Below the pieces are notes generated by a model. It was not told the DNA's origin and searched no databases. It was given only the letters and a program-made list of their open reading frames with translations. A DNA stretch of 64,000 nucleotides, taken from NCBI GenBank assembly GCA_963678675.1, contig OY783193.1, forward strand, positions 11,704,822 to 11,768,821, in the 5' to 3' direction. Source of the DNA: Xiphydria camelus (Eukaryota; Arthropoda; Insecta; Hymenoptera; Xiphydriidae). Made by a program: the position numbers and the translations under genes. Positions within the stretch are counted from its first letter, which is position 1; each line of letters opens with the position of its first letter. This document shows, piece after piece, positions 44,014 through 56,145 of the stretch.

Positions 44014-45060
44014 AAAAAAAAAGAGTAACTCGTCGTACAGCAAGATTGTTCTTTTTATGGTCAAAGATGTTACTCCCCGAACGCGCGACACCTCGCCACG
44101 CGCTTGACCGCATATCGCGGAACGAACTGATCATTTTCCGTTCCGACGTTCGGAACACCGCAGCGCGATAGCGACCCACCGCCGCGCGCGATCGCGTTTC
44201 AAACGGAGCGCCGATCGAGAGCACGCGGAAGTTGGTCGAAAGCCCTTCGCAACGGTCGGAGAAGCGGCGAACGCGGCTGTTTGTCCACCTGCGAGCCGCG
44301 GCTCTAATGGCAAAAGTATGTGAAATGATCGCGAACGGAGATTACACAACGAAAAAACAACGCGCGTCGTTCGTATCGATAAGCGAGCGCCGCGGAGTTG
44401 GTGTGCGCGCACCAACGCACACGCACGTGCCTATAGATTTTTTGCGTATAACGAGAGAGAAAGAGAGAGAAGGGGGCAGGGCAGAGACATGCATTCGGGG
44501 CGGCGCGGTGACGGGGGTGGCGGGGCTTCCCTTTGCCGTCGATTTTTCGGGTTTTTTACGGGCGGCGGCTCCTGCTCTCGCGCAGATGAGCGAACACGGC
44601 GAGGAACATCAATAATCTGCAATCAAACTGCAGGTAAAGCTATAGAATCGTCCCCTTTTGTGCATTTTTCAATAAGTATCCCTCGCAGCGATCGCGCGCG
44701 GCATCCGCATCGCGCCTTCCCGCGCGACGCGGCAACCTGACTCCCGCGCCACGACGAAACTCGTTTGCGTAATTCGATTGCGTCACGTGACGTCGATATA
44801 CTTCGGCAGACTCCGCGTTCCGTTCCGTAATGCGGCGGGGCTCGAGCGTTATTACGAAACTGGCCGCTTGGGATATTCATCACTGCTTCGTGGCTGGGGA
44901 TAACACGGAAACTCGTATACGGACCGTGTGAAGTCGAAGTGATAATATAAGGGAGAGCGAATTAGCTGTTATACATTTTTTAGAGACGTTTGTCGCTGAG
45001 AAAAAGCGATGCAATTTAGAATTCTAATAAATCTTCCCTCCGTTCTCCACGCGTGCAGAT
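44014..45060. other. CpG-rich noncoding block
   Basis: 44,070-44,880 is CpG-rich with overlapping open frames on both strands (127 codons plus at 44,232). No recognisable domain or convincing splice sites; possible promoter or untranslated region. Confidence 0.35.
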
Positions 45061-45063
45061 CCC

Positions 45064-45226
45064 TAAGTCGAAAAATAAAGACTAGTTAAGTCATGAATAA
45101 GTCATATTTAGTACTATAACGTATTCATGACTACCAGAACTAAATCGATATAGGAAACGCGATATAGAAATAAGTTCTTCTCTGTCAGTAATAATTCATG
45201 ACTAAGCCGTCCTTATTTTTCGACTC
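45064..45226. mobile_element. Short TIR element
   Basis: taagtcgaaaaataaagac and aagtcatgaataagtca at the left pair with aattcatgactaagccgtc and cttatttttcgactc at the right; a further aatcatgac-type copy lies inside. Noncoding. Confidence 0.8.
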
Positions 45227-45304
45227 GAGCAAGCCCAGCTCGATTCGAACAGCTCGGAGGGTCGCCCAATAAGGTAGACCGAGGCAAATTGGATCACACA
45301 CTGA

Positions 45305-46020
45305 CAATAGTATCTTATGTCATTAGGCGGAAATCCGAGGTTTTTTCAGACTGTTTAATTATAGGTCGTAAGATGAGGCATGGTGAGGGGACGAAGCTTG
45401 CCTTTGGCCCATTTCGAGGCCTTTTCCAGCCTATTTTTAGACCGTAAGATGGCGTTTTTCGCGCGTGACACCGACCGGGAGTCCGCAGGCTGTTAAAAGA
45501 TTGCTTAGTTCGAAGTGGGTCCTTTTTTCAAACTGATAAACGCCACGTAAAATGAGCCGTGTATGCTTCTGTTTGTTTTGTTTTGAGAAATGGGCATTCG
45601 TGAGAAAAAAATAGTATATGTCATTCGGCTGAAATTCTAGGATTTTTAAGACTATGCTTATATATAGGACTGCCTTCGGCGAGTCTCGTCCTCCCACCAT
45701 ACCTCGTGCTACGACCTAATTAATCCTTTCGCTCACCTCGTATTCGATCAAATACATGGATTTTGTATATCTCTTATGAAAAGCTCAAGCCATTTTTGAC
45801 CGTTTATTAAATTTGTGTTCATTTGTGTTCATTTGTATACCAATTCATGACTGACTGATGACATATAGCGACATCTGTAAAGTAAATTCGAAATCTGAAA
45901 GTCTTCTTTTATAGTGGCAAATATCAGATCTTTTACTTAAGAAAAAAAAGTCGTGAGCGAAAGGGTTAAACACAGTCTGAAAAACTTCGGATTTCCGCTT
46001 AATGACATAAGATACTATTG
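45305..46020. mobile_element. Foldback element family B, complete copy 2
   Basis: Inverted ends agtatcttatgtcattagg with cggaaatccgagg, and cttcggatttccg with cttaatgacataagatact, about 50 bp. The middle aligns with 4,128-4,460 (cctttttccagcc-type start, gaccgtaagatggcg, gaagtgggtcctttttt, gaaatgggcattcgtgag). A 242-bp TTAA element is inserted near its right end. Its right end directly abuts a mariner transposase relic. Confidence 0.85.
45724..45965. mobile_element. 242-bp MITE with TTAA duplication (piggyBac-like)
   Basis: Inverted ends tcctttcgctcac and gtgagcgaaaggg, flanked by TTAA at 45,720-45,723 and 45,966-45,969. Family B copy 1 reads gtaattaaacacagtc at the same place with a single TTAA, giving the empty site. 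CCY-starting ends with TTAA duplications are typical of piggyBac. Confidence 0.9.
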
Positions 46021-46400
46021 CAGCATGACAATGGTCGATTCCATGTTGCAAAAGTCGTTAAGCCATACTTGGGAACGTTGAAATGGGAAGTCCTACCCCA
46101 CCCGTCGTATTCTCCAAACGTTGCTCCCTCTGACTATCACTTGTTTCAATCAATGGCACACGGCCTGGCTGACCAGCACTTCCGGTCTTATAAAGAAGTA
46201 AGAAATTGGATCGATTCGTGATCGCTTCAAAAGATGACCAGTTTTTTCAACGCGGGATTTGTACGCTGCCTTGGGCGAAAGATGGGAGAAAGTAGTGGCC
46301 AGCGATGGACAATACTTTGAATCATAAATGTATAACCAGTTCTTTACAATAAAGCCTCGAATTTCGGGAAAAAAACGGCGGAAACAAAGTTGTACACCTA
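46018..46400 (+). pseudogene. Mariner transposase C-terminal relic with right terminus
   Basis: The frame from 46,018 reads QHDNGRFHVAKVVKPYLGTL, then EVLPHPSYSPNVAPSDYHLF, then MAHGLADQHFRSYKEVRNW, then stops. This is the C-terminal third of a mariner (mauritiana-like) DD34D transposase, keeping the second Asp (HDN) and third Asp (PSD). A frameshift or stop follows, and the remainder (DQFFQRGI-like, RWEKVVASDGQYFES-like) is recognisable in other frames. The sequence then ends cggcggaaacaaagttgtac with accta, a typical mariner terminus. The N-terminal two thirds are missing; the family B element lies where they should start. Confidence 0.9.
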
Positions 46401-46401
46401 T

Positions 46402-46745
46402 TAATTATGTAGCAAGGACAGCTAATAGATATCTATTATTCAAAAAATGTAATTTTCAATGTAAAAGTAGCACCATAGTTTTGCATCCGGATGCCTGTTT
46501 TCACTGATATTCAGCAGTGAACTAGTAATTGAGAACCTCTGATCACACATTACAAATGCGCCAGCACCGCTGATTACGCGCCACTTGTGCCTGAATGACG
46601 TCACAACAGAGATTTAGGCGCGCAAATTAGCATTACTTTAATAATTTTTTTCTCGCAACTGAGCGTGAGTATTACGTTTTTTCAAAAACTATCGTTGAAA
46701 GGATTTTGTACCCTATATAAAAATGATTTTTCCTAAAATCGTGCC
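46402..46745. other. No recognised feature
   Basis: AT-rich noncoding DNA. No exon or clear repeat. Confidence 0.4.
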
Positions 46746-46748
46746 ACT

Positions 46749-46919
46749 ACCCAATTATTGGAATGTTTATTTCATTCAAACGATTGCCTCAAAGGATCAA
46801 ATTGTACCAGATAAATATCGTAATAGTTAACGAATATTTACTTGATATGATAAAATGTTTATTTCGCCATATTCAAACAAATATTTATTAACTACAAATA
46901 AATTGTTTTCTCGGTGTAC
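46749..46919. mobile_element. MITE family L, copy 3 (left end lost)
   Basis: Ends atttattaactacaaataaa then ttgttttctcggtg, matching the right ends at 53,128 and (partly) 61,191. Contains aatgtttatttcgccatattc, shared with family L copy 2. Confidence 0.65.
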
Positions 46920-46921
46920 GA

Positions 46922-48105
46922 ACGATCAAAATGCTCATTTTCAATACGATTTAAGAAATACGGATTCATGATCCGATTCGCTCTGTGATCCACTTCGCCT
47001 CGGTCTACCCTACGTGAAATGGGTATGAACTCCGAGTACCGGGGGTAGTCTCTTCTTTCTCGGGCTCTTGGCGAATTAATCGAAATTAATACCGGCCGAT
47101 AATCGGTCGCCATAATCGATGTATATGGCCGATCGAGTACCCACGTCCACGTGGTCAATAAGATTTCGATGTTCCTCTCATTACCATCAAGCGGCGGAGA
47201 GCGGGGGTGGACCCGATTCCACGCAGCGCCGTGCATGGCGAATGCGCCGAGCGGCTCGCCGGCACGTTAATGCCGAGCTCTTCTTATTGCTAAATCCGTG
47301 ACGTTTATTCGGGATCGCTTGTAATCGCGAAAAAAGCGTTAATGGAAATAAGAGATCGCCACGCGGCCGAGGTCGCTTGCTTTACGGCGCTCCTTCGCGA
47401 AATGAGAGATTTATTTAGCGGCTGTCACACCGCGAACGCGGTCGGTGAATCGCGGCTTTGCGTTGTTAGCCTCTTCCTTTCTCGTTAACCCGCGGCTCGT
47501 GTGGGTGTATAATATGACCGCGAGAGCACGAGAGGACGGTTTATACGTACATTTTACCGGTTGCGGAGATTAGTGCGGATGCAGATTGCGCGCCTGATTG
47601 CGATTGAGAGTGCGCGTGAATTACTCAGCGCGTAGCGGCTCGCATCGCGGATAGGAGTGGGGGCGCTGCTCTTCGACTTTCGGCAGGACTCCGGCATTCG
47701 GTATTATTTTATGGGCGTCCTTGCGATGGCGTTTCGCTTGCGGAGAAAAATTGATCGTAGCATTTACAAGGGGTGTGGAGTAAGTTTCGGAACACAAGGC
47801 TGATTTATTGTTACGATAACTACAATTTCAGTAAAAATTATATTATAATAAAACTTGTAGAAGTTGAATGTGTTACTGTAATTTTTACTAAAATTTTAAC
47901 TATCGTATTGATAAATTGGCCTTATTCCGAAATTTACGACAAACTTTATAAATGCTACGATTTCTTTTTTTCCGTGTTTTCTTTAGAGTTTGTTATAGGA
48001 ATTTATCTAAATTAATTAAATTGTAATGAGCTTCGACAAATTCTGTATAATTTTAGGAGCCAATTAAAGTAGTACCTTGGTCACTTGTTGAATAAAGTGC
48101 TCGTA
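46922..48105. other. No recognised feature
   Basis: 46,920-47,770 is GC-richer noncoding DNA; 47,770-48,100 is AT-rich with an 80-codon Ile/Tyr-rich frame typical of AT-rich noncoding sequence. Confidence 0.35.
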
Positions 48106-48107
48106 TA

Positions 48108-48306
48108 CACAGTGAGACAAAATTTGGTTAATTTACCCAAAATCTTGGAGACGAGGACCAAACTATTTAGTGAAATATAGATCTTCCACCTGTTTGGTTC
48201 AATTGATCACTTTTTAGTTAAAATAACCAAACATTTGGTTAGAATAACTAAGCGCGTTTAAATAAATGCGTATTGTCATTTTAGCTTAATTATTTTTCTG
48301 AGTGCA
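48108..48306. mobile_element. MITE family I, copy 4
   Basis: Starts cacagtgagacaaaatttgg, contains tgaaatatagatcttccacc and tttggttagaataactaagcgc, ends tatttttctgagtg. Same orientation as copy 3. Confidence 0.85.
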
Positions 48307-48648
48307 TGATGAGAAGAGTTCGAGCTTCCGGCAAGGGGTCCTTTCGCGTAAATCGACTGTATATAACGAGAGGGAGAAAGGAAGAGATGCGCACACGGCT
48401 CGACGTTAAGAGAGGAGGGCAGTGTATCAATACTAAAATCGGCCGTAAAATTGATATACTGTCGCCGGTTCTGGCGCTGCGAACTACATTTACATTTCGA
48501 TATACGGCTCGATAAAAATGTCACATCTCCTGCCGCGTCCCTGGACCATGCCACGCATCTGTACGTATACGTCTATATTTAACAATAAAACGAATTCCAT
48601 CGAGACGCTCTACCTATTTTCGAGATGAATTTCTGTTAGTGACATTAA

Positions 48649-49378
48649 GGTGCTACATACACCTAGACGGCCTGAAAAAAGTATTATTTTCAATAATTTT
48701 TTTTTCATATATTTAATTTATTTAACACTCATTTATAGAATGTTATTATAAATACACACTTTTAACAAAATTTATCAAAAAGAAAAACTTAAAAATATTG
48801 TGTTGTTTATAAATTATTGGCCATTGAATCCGGCAAGGTGTATTATCAAAGACTTTTACGATGCCAACAAATTCTCGTTCGAATTTAATCTGAAAGCAAA
48901 AAATGACGAAAATTCTTAAACTAGAAGGTTCAATCTCGTCCTTGTAACCGGTGGTTTTGAGAAATATTTTTAATTAACAATTTTACAACAGTTTTTAAAT
49001 TACGAGTATGATTTTTCAAGTAATTTCGTCCTGGTTTTGTGATTGCCAAGAAAAAGTATTAATTAAAAAATTTTTTTACGAGTGTCAGGGACGCGATAAA
49101 ATCTTATAAAATTTACATTAAAATCGGTTCAGTAGTCTTTGAAATATATTTGACACCGCATTTGAAAACGTAGTTATGAGAAAACAGCGTTTGAAGTTTC
49201 AGGTAGACCGGACCTGAAAACGCTAGGTCAGGTATATAAACACTTGTAACTCGGTCAATTTGCGAATTTTTGATTCAAATTTTTTGGAAAATATGTAGTG
49301 TTTGTTTTCTACTATTAAATAAAAACACTTTCGAAAAATCGATTTTTTGGACCAAACTAGGTGTAGGTATGTAGCACC
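48649..49378. mobile_element. 730-bp TIR element with TTAA duplication
   Basis: Inverted ends ggtgctacatacaccta and taggtgtaggtatgtagcacc (one small indel), flanked by TTAA at 48,645-48,648 and 49,379-49,382. The interior is AT-rich and noncoding. TTAA fits piggyBac or Kolobok; I cannot choose between them. Confidence 0.85.
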
Positions 49379-49384
49379 TTAAGA

Positions 49385-51960
49385 GGAATTTTCTCGAAGC
49401 AAAAGTGAGTATTTCTGAGAACGTACGAACATACGAATCGAACGTGTTAGATCTGATAGTATTAACCATTTCCAGTTAGTACTAAATCTAGCCCGATAAT
49501 TCGGTTCGATTAAACCGCCATTCGACTAGATTATGCTTCGTTCTATTTCAGAGCTCCGGTATCGATTCAACGAACACTATCAGGATTTCACCAACGCGCA
49601 GCGTTTCAAAAGCGGATACACTCGCTACCGAAAGACGCTGTAGGTATACATCCCGAATAGACGCGGTGGCACAACCAAATGAGCCACCCCCCTCGCGCTC
49701 TTTGCCCCTCCCCGCGATCGGGATTGAAATTTATACAGAACGGTCGGTAATCTTGAATGTTCAGCGCCTTTTACCCTCGCTCTCTCTTTCCCCCTCGAAT
49801 CCGTCCGACCACCCTTCAACCCTTGCTCGCAAATAATGTATAGGAAATGCGAGGCTCATCTGCATAAGTAATACCGCGTTAAGGAAAGCGTCGTCGAAGA
49901 CGGAGGGCGATGAGAGGGAGCACAGGAAAAGGGCCCGCAAAGAGAGAGCGGCGGGAGGGGAAAGGGTTGTCGCTGGCATTAATTGTGCCGGCGAGAGATA
50001 AGAACACGGTGTTTGTTACTTCTGCGAAGTAGGCGTCTATAAAGGACTCTCGCTTCGCGACGAATCGAGGACCATCCAGAGGGAAATCTATGATCCGGAG
50101 GTGATGGATACAGTTTCATGTGCCTTTCTGTGATGCAGACACGAGGAAAATATCAAACAGGAAAATGTTTATCGGGTAATCTATTATTTCTTCCGCGAAA
50201 TAATTCGTTTCGAGGGATTTTTCGAAAATGTGAGTGGAGTGATTTTAAATGCGGTCGATTTCTGTGATCATGAAAGTAGATTTTTGATTAGTGGAAAAAA
50301 AAAATATTTTTACGAGCGAAATATAGTCAACGATCGTCGTGAAGGACAAAAGAAAGCCAAACAAGAGATTTCACTGCCATCACACTGAATTCTACCAACG
50401 ACGCAACCACTCCGTCAGACTCTTCGCGAAATCATTGTCATGCACGCTCGTGAATCATCCCGATTCTTGCGTTCCACCCTCCCCACCCCGCCGTTTCCTC
50501 CTTCTTCGTCGCTCTCGTCACGCTCTGAACCGAAGAACAGCGCCAGGCATCGGTGGACCCGCGGGATTCGCGTCGGGGTAGAACGGGACGAAGAGGGGGA
50601 CTCCCTATTTATATTCCGGCTAACCCTCCTCATCAACGGCGTTCATCTTTCCTATTAAAGTAGTAATTTAGCAGGAAATTAAGCCACGCACTCGCCTCTC
50701 TCGCGGCATGGCACTCGCGCCACTCTGTGGTTGTCCCCTCTTCCACCCCCTCGCTCTCTCTCACTCGTTCGTCCCCGATTCTCCCTCCTCACCCCCTTAC
50801 CGCCCTCGAGTAAACGCCCCCGCAGCTTTTCTCGCCCCCTCCCGCCCCGCAAGCATCGCGGAAGAAAGCGGAACGAAGAGAAAGAGCGAGAGGGGAGAGG
50901 AGGGCCTTTGTCCCGAGCTTTTTGCCCCATAAATTAACACTCTGCTTATTAGTTGTTACTCTTTGACAGTCGGAGAATTATCGCTCGAGTGGGTGACTCG
51001 TATAAAATATTACGAGTGAAATATCGCGGGTAGAGAGAGAGAAAGAGAGAGAGAGAGAGGGGGGGGGGCGGAAAGAGAGGGAAGGGGTTAGCGGATTATT
51101 AGCCACTTATAGATGTATGTTTACGCCAGTTTGTATATGTATCCTGTATATACCCGCATCGATTTTTATACCTGTAAAAGTACGAGAGAGGTACGCGAGC
51201 GTCGCTTTCAACCCCCCTCATCTCGACGTTCTTTAACCATCGTCGTTTTTCCTTCTTCCGCGAGAGTTCGCCCGATTAATCCGCTCCTTCTCTTTCGCGC
51301 TTTCGCGCGAGGGGCGACGATCGCGGGCTCCTCGGAAATGATCTCCGCGAGCGGGCGCAGAACCGATTTCCCGAAAGAGGGCGAACGAGGGCGACGCAGA
51401 GCCGCGCGCAATTCGATTTTCGACGGATATTTTAATCGTCGCACCGCGCACGTCCACCTACGTTCGACGTTCGACCGATTTGAGCCGCGCGTGACGGAAG
51501 GGTTGCCGCCGCGCGCGGTGAGACAAAGAACAAAGGGGGGAGCTCGGGGCGGGAGGTGGCGGCGGCTCGGGATTCGGGCGAATGCACGGGGTGGGTTGAT
51601 TCGCGTATGAAGGGCTGTCAAAAACCTAATGAGAGGTGTGACTGCACATGTTCCGCGACTATCCTCTCCCTCCTCTTCGTGATTACTCCGATTCCGGGGA
51701 GAAATTAAAGTTGGGGCCGAAAACCGCGTATGAGTCATCGGGCTCGCGAGATGGAAGCTCGGCACGCTCTCTCGAGTCGACCTTAAGGTCTGATTTTACG
51801 TAAGTGTGCCAAAGAGCGGGCGTGTCAAAATATATCGTGATTCCTTCTTTGGATTTTAATAAAGCTGCGCTTATTTTTTGGAAAGCTAATTGCGTATATT
51901 CGCGCGGAGGGAAATTTTGCGAGGCTAAGAATTTACATTTTTTTTTGTAGCTGCAGCAAT
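49385..51960. other. Noncoding, CpG- and CT/GA-rich
   Basis: No gene recognised. 50,430-50,930 is pyrimidine/CpG-rich; a GA dinucleotide run ending in nine G lies at about 51,033-51,068; 51,190-51,600 is CpG-rich with long overlapping frames (185 codons minus, 165 plus) of Arg/Ser/Pro composition. Confidence 0.4.
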
Positions 51961-51971
51961 TATAAACTTAC

Positions 51972-52063
51972 CTCAAAGTATCACCGGAGAAATTGTCGTC
52001 TTCCACTGCCTGCGGCTTCTGTTTCCTTTTAAACTGTTCGCCAGTCAGTATCGCCATAGGAAT
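51972..52063 (-). CDS. Candidate host coding exon, function unknown
   Basis: On the minus strand a T-rich tract and tttttttag acceptor precede a 92-bp exon, followed by a strong gtaagttt donor (complement of 51,964-51,971). In the phase starting at the first base it reads IPMAILTGEQFKRKQKPQ then AVEDDNFSGDTLR, without a stop and with ordinary protein composition, quite unlike the Arg-rich frames around it. An internal ATG (MAILTGEQ) could serve as a start if this is a first coding exon, although its context is weak. It ends two bases into a codon. I do not recognise the protein. Partner exons were not found nearby, so the surrounding tens of kilobases may be introns. Confidence 0.55.
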
Positions 52064-52065
52064 CT

Positions 52066-52640
52066 AAAAAAATAAATAGTAAGGAAAAGATTAGTATTTC
52101 GTCATCAGCTATATTTATAAAATATGTTGAACGAAAACCGCGGACTCAGAGTTCCTCGACCCGGAAGACCCGAAAATGTTCACACGCTACACGCTCGGCG
52201 AGCCGGTTCGGTTCATTGGTAAATTCACGAAATCACGAACCCCGTTTTAAATCACAGCACGCCACGCGCTGTGGGGTGTAGTCAGAGACAGAGGCGCAAA
52301 AGGGGGGTTCCCATAAAACAATGCTCCCACATCTGTCAGCCTCTTCTACCTCCTCTCCCCTCGTAGCCACCCCTTCAAACCCCTAATTATGCCGCCTCCC
52401 GTTCCCCGCACCACCATGGTACGTCTGTATTATGCGTGCGGACCACTTAGGCACGCACAGGACGAAGGGGGAGATCGCCCTTATGAAACGAGAGCGAACA
52501 ACGGTCAAGACGCGACGTTCGCGTATCAAACTCCGCCTGGCTGTGCGGGAGAGAAATGAGGGGATCGAATTTGACGGTGATTATAAAAATCTACATAAAA
52601 GCGATATTTCGAAGTAACACAGAAGCTGTAGAAGTAGCAA
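52066..52640. other. Noncoding flank of the candidate exon
   Basis: Probably upstream intron or 5' flank in minus-strand orientation. No second exon recognised. Confidence 0.35.
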
Positions 52641-52644
52641 CAGT

Positions 52645-53128
52645 ACTCTGAGAAAACAGTTTATTTATAGTTAATACACGTATACTTGATTATGGCGAAA
52701 GAAATATTACTTTGGGTTAAGCAAATATTCGTCAGCTATTAGTCTATTTCCGCGGAAAGACTGGTATCGATAAATTTTACTGTATTTCCAATAAAAGAGG
52801 TATACATGAGAGCTTTCGGATGTTTTTACAATACTGTAGAGTGATATTTCTTTTGAAAACATTAAATCGTGATGGTTCACATTAAAATTTACTAGTTTCT
52901 AACGAAAAATTATTCTTTGGCACAGTAGAAACATCCGAAAACCCTTAAGTGCACCTCTTTTACTGTAAATACAGTAAAATTTATCGGTATCAGTTTTTCC
53001 CTGTCTATTTAAATCAAAAAGACGTTCTAATAATTAAGATATATTTACTTGGCCCAACGAAATATTACCTTCGCTATAATCAGGTACTTATACATTTATT
53101 AACTACAAATAAACTCTTCTCTCAGTGT
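52645..53128. mobile_element. MITE family L, copy 1, with nested element
   Basis: Starts ctctgagaaaacagtttattt and ends aataaactcttctctcagtg, with TA on both sides. The outer arms pair (atagttaatacacgtata against tacttatacatttattaact). A second inverted-repeat element occupies 52,756-53,009. Confidence 0.85.
52756..53009. mobile_element. Inverted-repeat element nested in family L
   Basis: The left arm actggtatcgataaatttta, ctgtatttcca, aaaagaggt, tttcggatgttt pairs with the right arm aaacatccgaaaa, acctcttttactgtaaatacag, taaaatttatcggtatcagt. Noncoding. Confidence 0.8.
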
Positions 53129-53131
53129 ATT

Positions 53132-55545
53132 AACAAATGAAGGAGAAATGTATGACACGTCAAAAATGTGGAAAAATACGCCAAGAACTATGCGTGCTCT
53201 GCCACTTACAAAATTGACCCATTAAAAATTGTATCGACAAAGAGCCCAACAAAAACGACACACCGTGTTTCGCCCTGTGTCCTTCCCTACACATCCAAAA
53301 GAAAGCGCCTTAAGAAATGTATCCACTAGAAATTATGCCAAGAAAAGTCCGAAAAAAATGTACACGCCGTATTACGCTCCACAAAAAAAGCATTGATATC
53401 CGAATGTGGTGTCACGTACCCGCCAAGTGTTTCTCAGGATGGCAACAATAATAACAAATAAAAGAAGAATGTACGATAGAGAGGAAAACGTATACAAAGA
53501 AAAGAGGAAACAAAGGGAAAGGGTCATTGAAAGGGTAAGAAGAAGGGGGTTCTCGCACGCGCATCCAGTCGCGCGACTTTGCCTCTAATTTTCGCGAAAG
53601 AGAGTTTCCGCCCTCGAACGACGTGGCAAGAGAGGGAGAGTGCCGATTCGCGACTCGGTACTATCGCGTTAATACTTGTACCGCGAGAAAGCTGCCCCCG
53701 ATTTCGTCGCTTTTCTTAAGCAGGACGCGAAGCGAATGGTTCACCCCGCGAAGCTCCGCCACGAAATTGCAAATCGATTGATTCGAAGGGGTGCCCGGGG
53801 TTCTGCGTAGGGAAATTAACATCGTGTTTTTAATGCCGGGGATAATTGTAAGGGTGGAATTATACGAGGGCTGCGCAAGCCGCGGCAGGGTTCGTTGCGT
53901 AATAGCAGTGCTTCTCATTTTGTCGAAGGGTCCCTGTCGCGAGAGTCTCTCTCCGTGAGCAACTGCGTGTGTACACGCGTAGCCGTATGGCAGTCACGCT
54001 GGAGAGCTTGAGTTTCAAAGTTCGTACGCTCTCAAGCAACACGCGCATGGCGTGGAATGCATCGAGCTTTGGAAGTTTCGCTTTGTTTTGTCGTATAAAA
54101 ATGATTGTTTGCATTCCAGGGCATTTTTCGGCAGTGCAAAATCAATGAAATGCGGATGGTATGATAAGTAAAAGTTCAGAAATATCGTTAAACGCTAAAA
54201 AAAAATACATAAATTCACTCCCCGAAGAAAAACTCGAACGTAGCAGCGTCTTTCTCGAATGTACGTGATTGCAGATGCGTTCTAATACCGGAAAAGAACC
54301 ACTGATACGTCCTAAGGTGACTCACAACCCACTCGTCGGTTCAACTATGCGCAAACCCTCGATTCGACAGCTCTACCGCGCACGGTTGGTGAGATACGCG
54401 AACCGCGAAAATCAGCTTCATTATCGTACTTCGATTCGCCGAAAGATCGATTTCTACGTTGAATAATCTACTTCAAATTGGGTAAGCTTTGCTCACGATT
54501 GTGACGCTGTATTTAGATTCTTTTCCTTCGACATATGTCCACCACATACACGATATATTCTGTACGATATAATATACTCTTCACCGATCTACTTATGCAA
54601 CGATTACTAAGGGACAAATGGGTTCCCCATGATGTGCCTCTGAATACGTAAAGTCGACACATGGTGCTCACCTTTAAGCCACTTGAAAAAATTCCCGTCT
54701 GTCGTATTTCAGGATCGCAATATCGAATTAGCATCAATCGTCCATCCAAAGCGGGTCCATCAGCACACACAGGTTATAATTTTCCATCACAACAACAGTG
54801 TCTACCAACTGACCACGGAATATCTCTGATATCAGTCCGAAGGGAAACCTTAGATGGGATAATATAACGCAATTATCCATATGCATGAGAATAATTAATA
54901 TTCCCAACTCTGCGAGATATGACCGAGTGCGGAGATAACTAAATACAGGACGTTTCATGGAAACGATCGTTATACGGTTACGGCGGAGCTCAGTATAACC
55001 GACGCAACGCCGATTAATGCTCCACGGTAAATTCGTACATTCGTTGGTTTCGCGCGCGCGCGCTCGAGTTTCAGATTAAGGGGAGCGGTGCTAACCGGGG
55101 TATAGGCGGAGCTGCGGTTGATGTAGAAATATTGCCGAATTGGCGCAGATAACGGTTTCATATGGGCGCTTTTGCCCGATACGTGAGAGGAGTTGCTCTG
55201 AAAAAAATGTATCTCGACTCCAGAGCCGAAGCGATAGGAAAGCGCTTTTCGTTTCGGTGAACCGGTTGGCGGTTTTGGCGAACGGGTTTGTTCCGTTGCA
55301 ACGAATCGGACGAATAAATTCGAACAGTCTGGCATTATCATTCGCCGTCGAACCGTGGAGATAAGTGTGTAGGGTAATCATGGACTCTTAACTCCAGTAT
55401 GGCACGCTGTATACACGCGTCGACAGACCCTCGTAGTTGACTGTGAGCCCGTAAAGTCAGAGGACAATTTGGAATGCGAATAATGTTTCATTCGACTGAG
55501 ATGCAGGGAAATGTGATCTGATGTATAAATATCTCGTGTCCTTAT
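53132..55545. other. No recognised feature
   Basis: Mixed noncoding DNA. Short open frames at 54,269-54,466 (plus), 54,661-54,867 (plus) and 54,734-54,958 (minus) have fairly ordinary composition but no domain or splice support, so they are not called. Confidence 0.35.
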
Positions 55546-55546
55546 A

Positions 55547-56136
55547 CCGGGTGATTCTTTAATATTGCGACAATCTTCAAGGGCGGGTTCCTTGGATGAA
55601 AATAAGAAAAAAAGTTCCTATGAACATGGGTCTGGAAACGCTGAGTTTCGGAGAAACAGGGTGTTCACTTTTATACAAATTTTCTATACTAATAATAGGA
55701 AGTATTACACATTTTTGCATTCACCAATCAATGCATCGCAGAATAGAAGTATGTATTAATGTTAACGGTGGCCACTTTGAACAACTTTTGTAACCGTCTA
55801 TCGTTTTCCTATTTCGTTCGTTTCCTATATTTTCGTTTATATAAATCCCTTCCTTTTCGTCAATTTGTTCTAATAATTTATTTTCTTGCTTCACTGTGCA
55901 TTTTTCTTAGCTTGGTGTATCATCTATTATTCATCCTACAAATAAACATATTTATTTCCCATTAATTTAAAGAACTTTGTACTGTTTGTTGATGGAGGAG
56001 AATTTGTCTAAAAATCCAACACCCTATTTCTCTGAAACTCAGCGTTTCTTGACCCATGTTCATAGGAATTTTTTTTCTTATCTTCATCCAAGGAACCCAT
56101 TCTTGAAGTTTGTTGCAATATTAAAGAATCACCCGG
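55547..56136. mobile_element. TA-flanked foldback (mariner-like MITE), 590 bp
   Basis: Starts ccgggtgattctttaatat and ends atattaaagaatcacccgg with TA on both sides. The arms pair for about 150 bp (aaacgctgagtttcggagaaa against tttctctgaaactcagcg). The centre is pyrimidine/AT-rich. Open frames inside are by-products of the palindrome. Confidence 0.9.
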
Positions 56137-56145
56137 TACCTATAT

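Noticed and set aside
45225..45290. Possible tRNA-like gattcgaac stretch
   Set aside because: No acceptor, D-arm or anticodon stem of the right spacing could be formed around it.
54661..54958. Overlapping frames of 68 (plus) and 74 (minus) codons that look mildly protein-like
   Set aside because: Both strands cannot be favoured over the same bases, and neither has convincing splice sites or a recognisable family.
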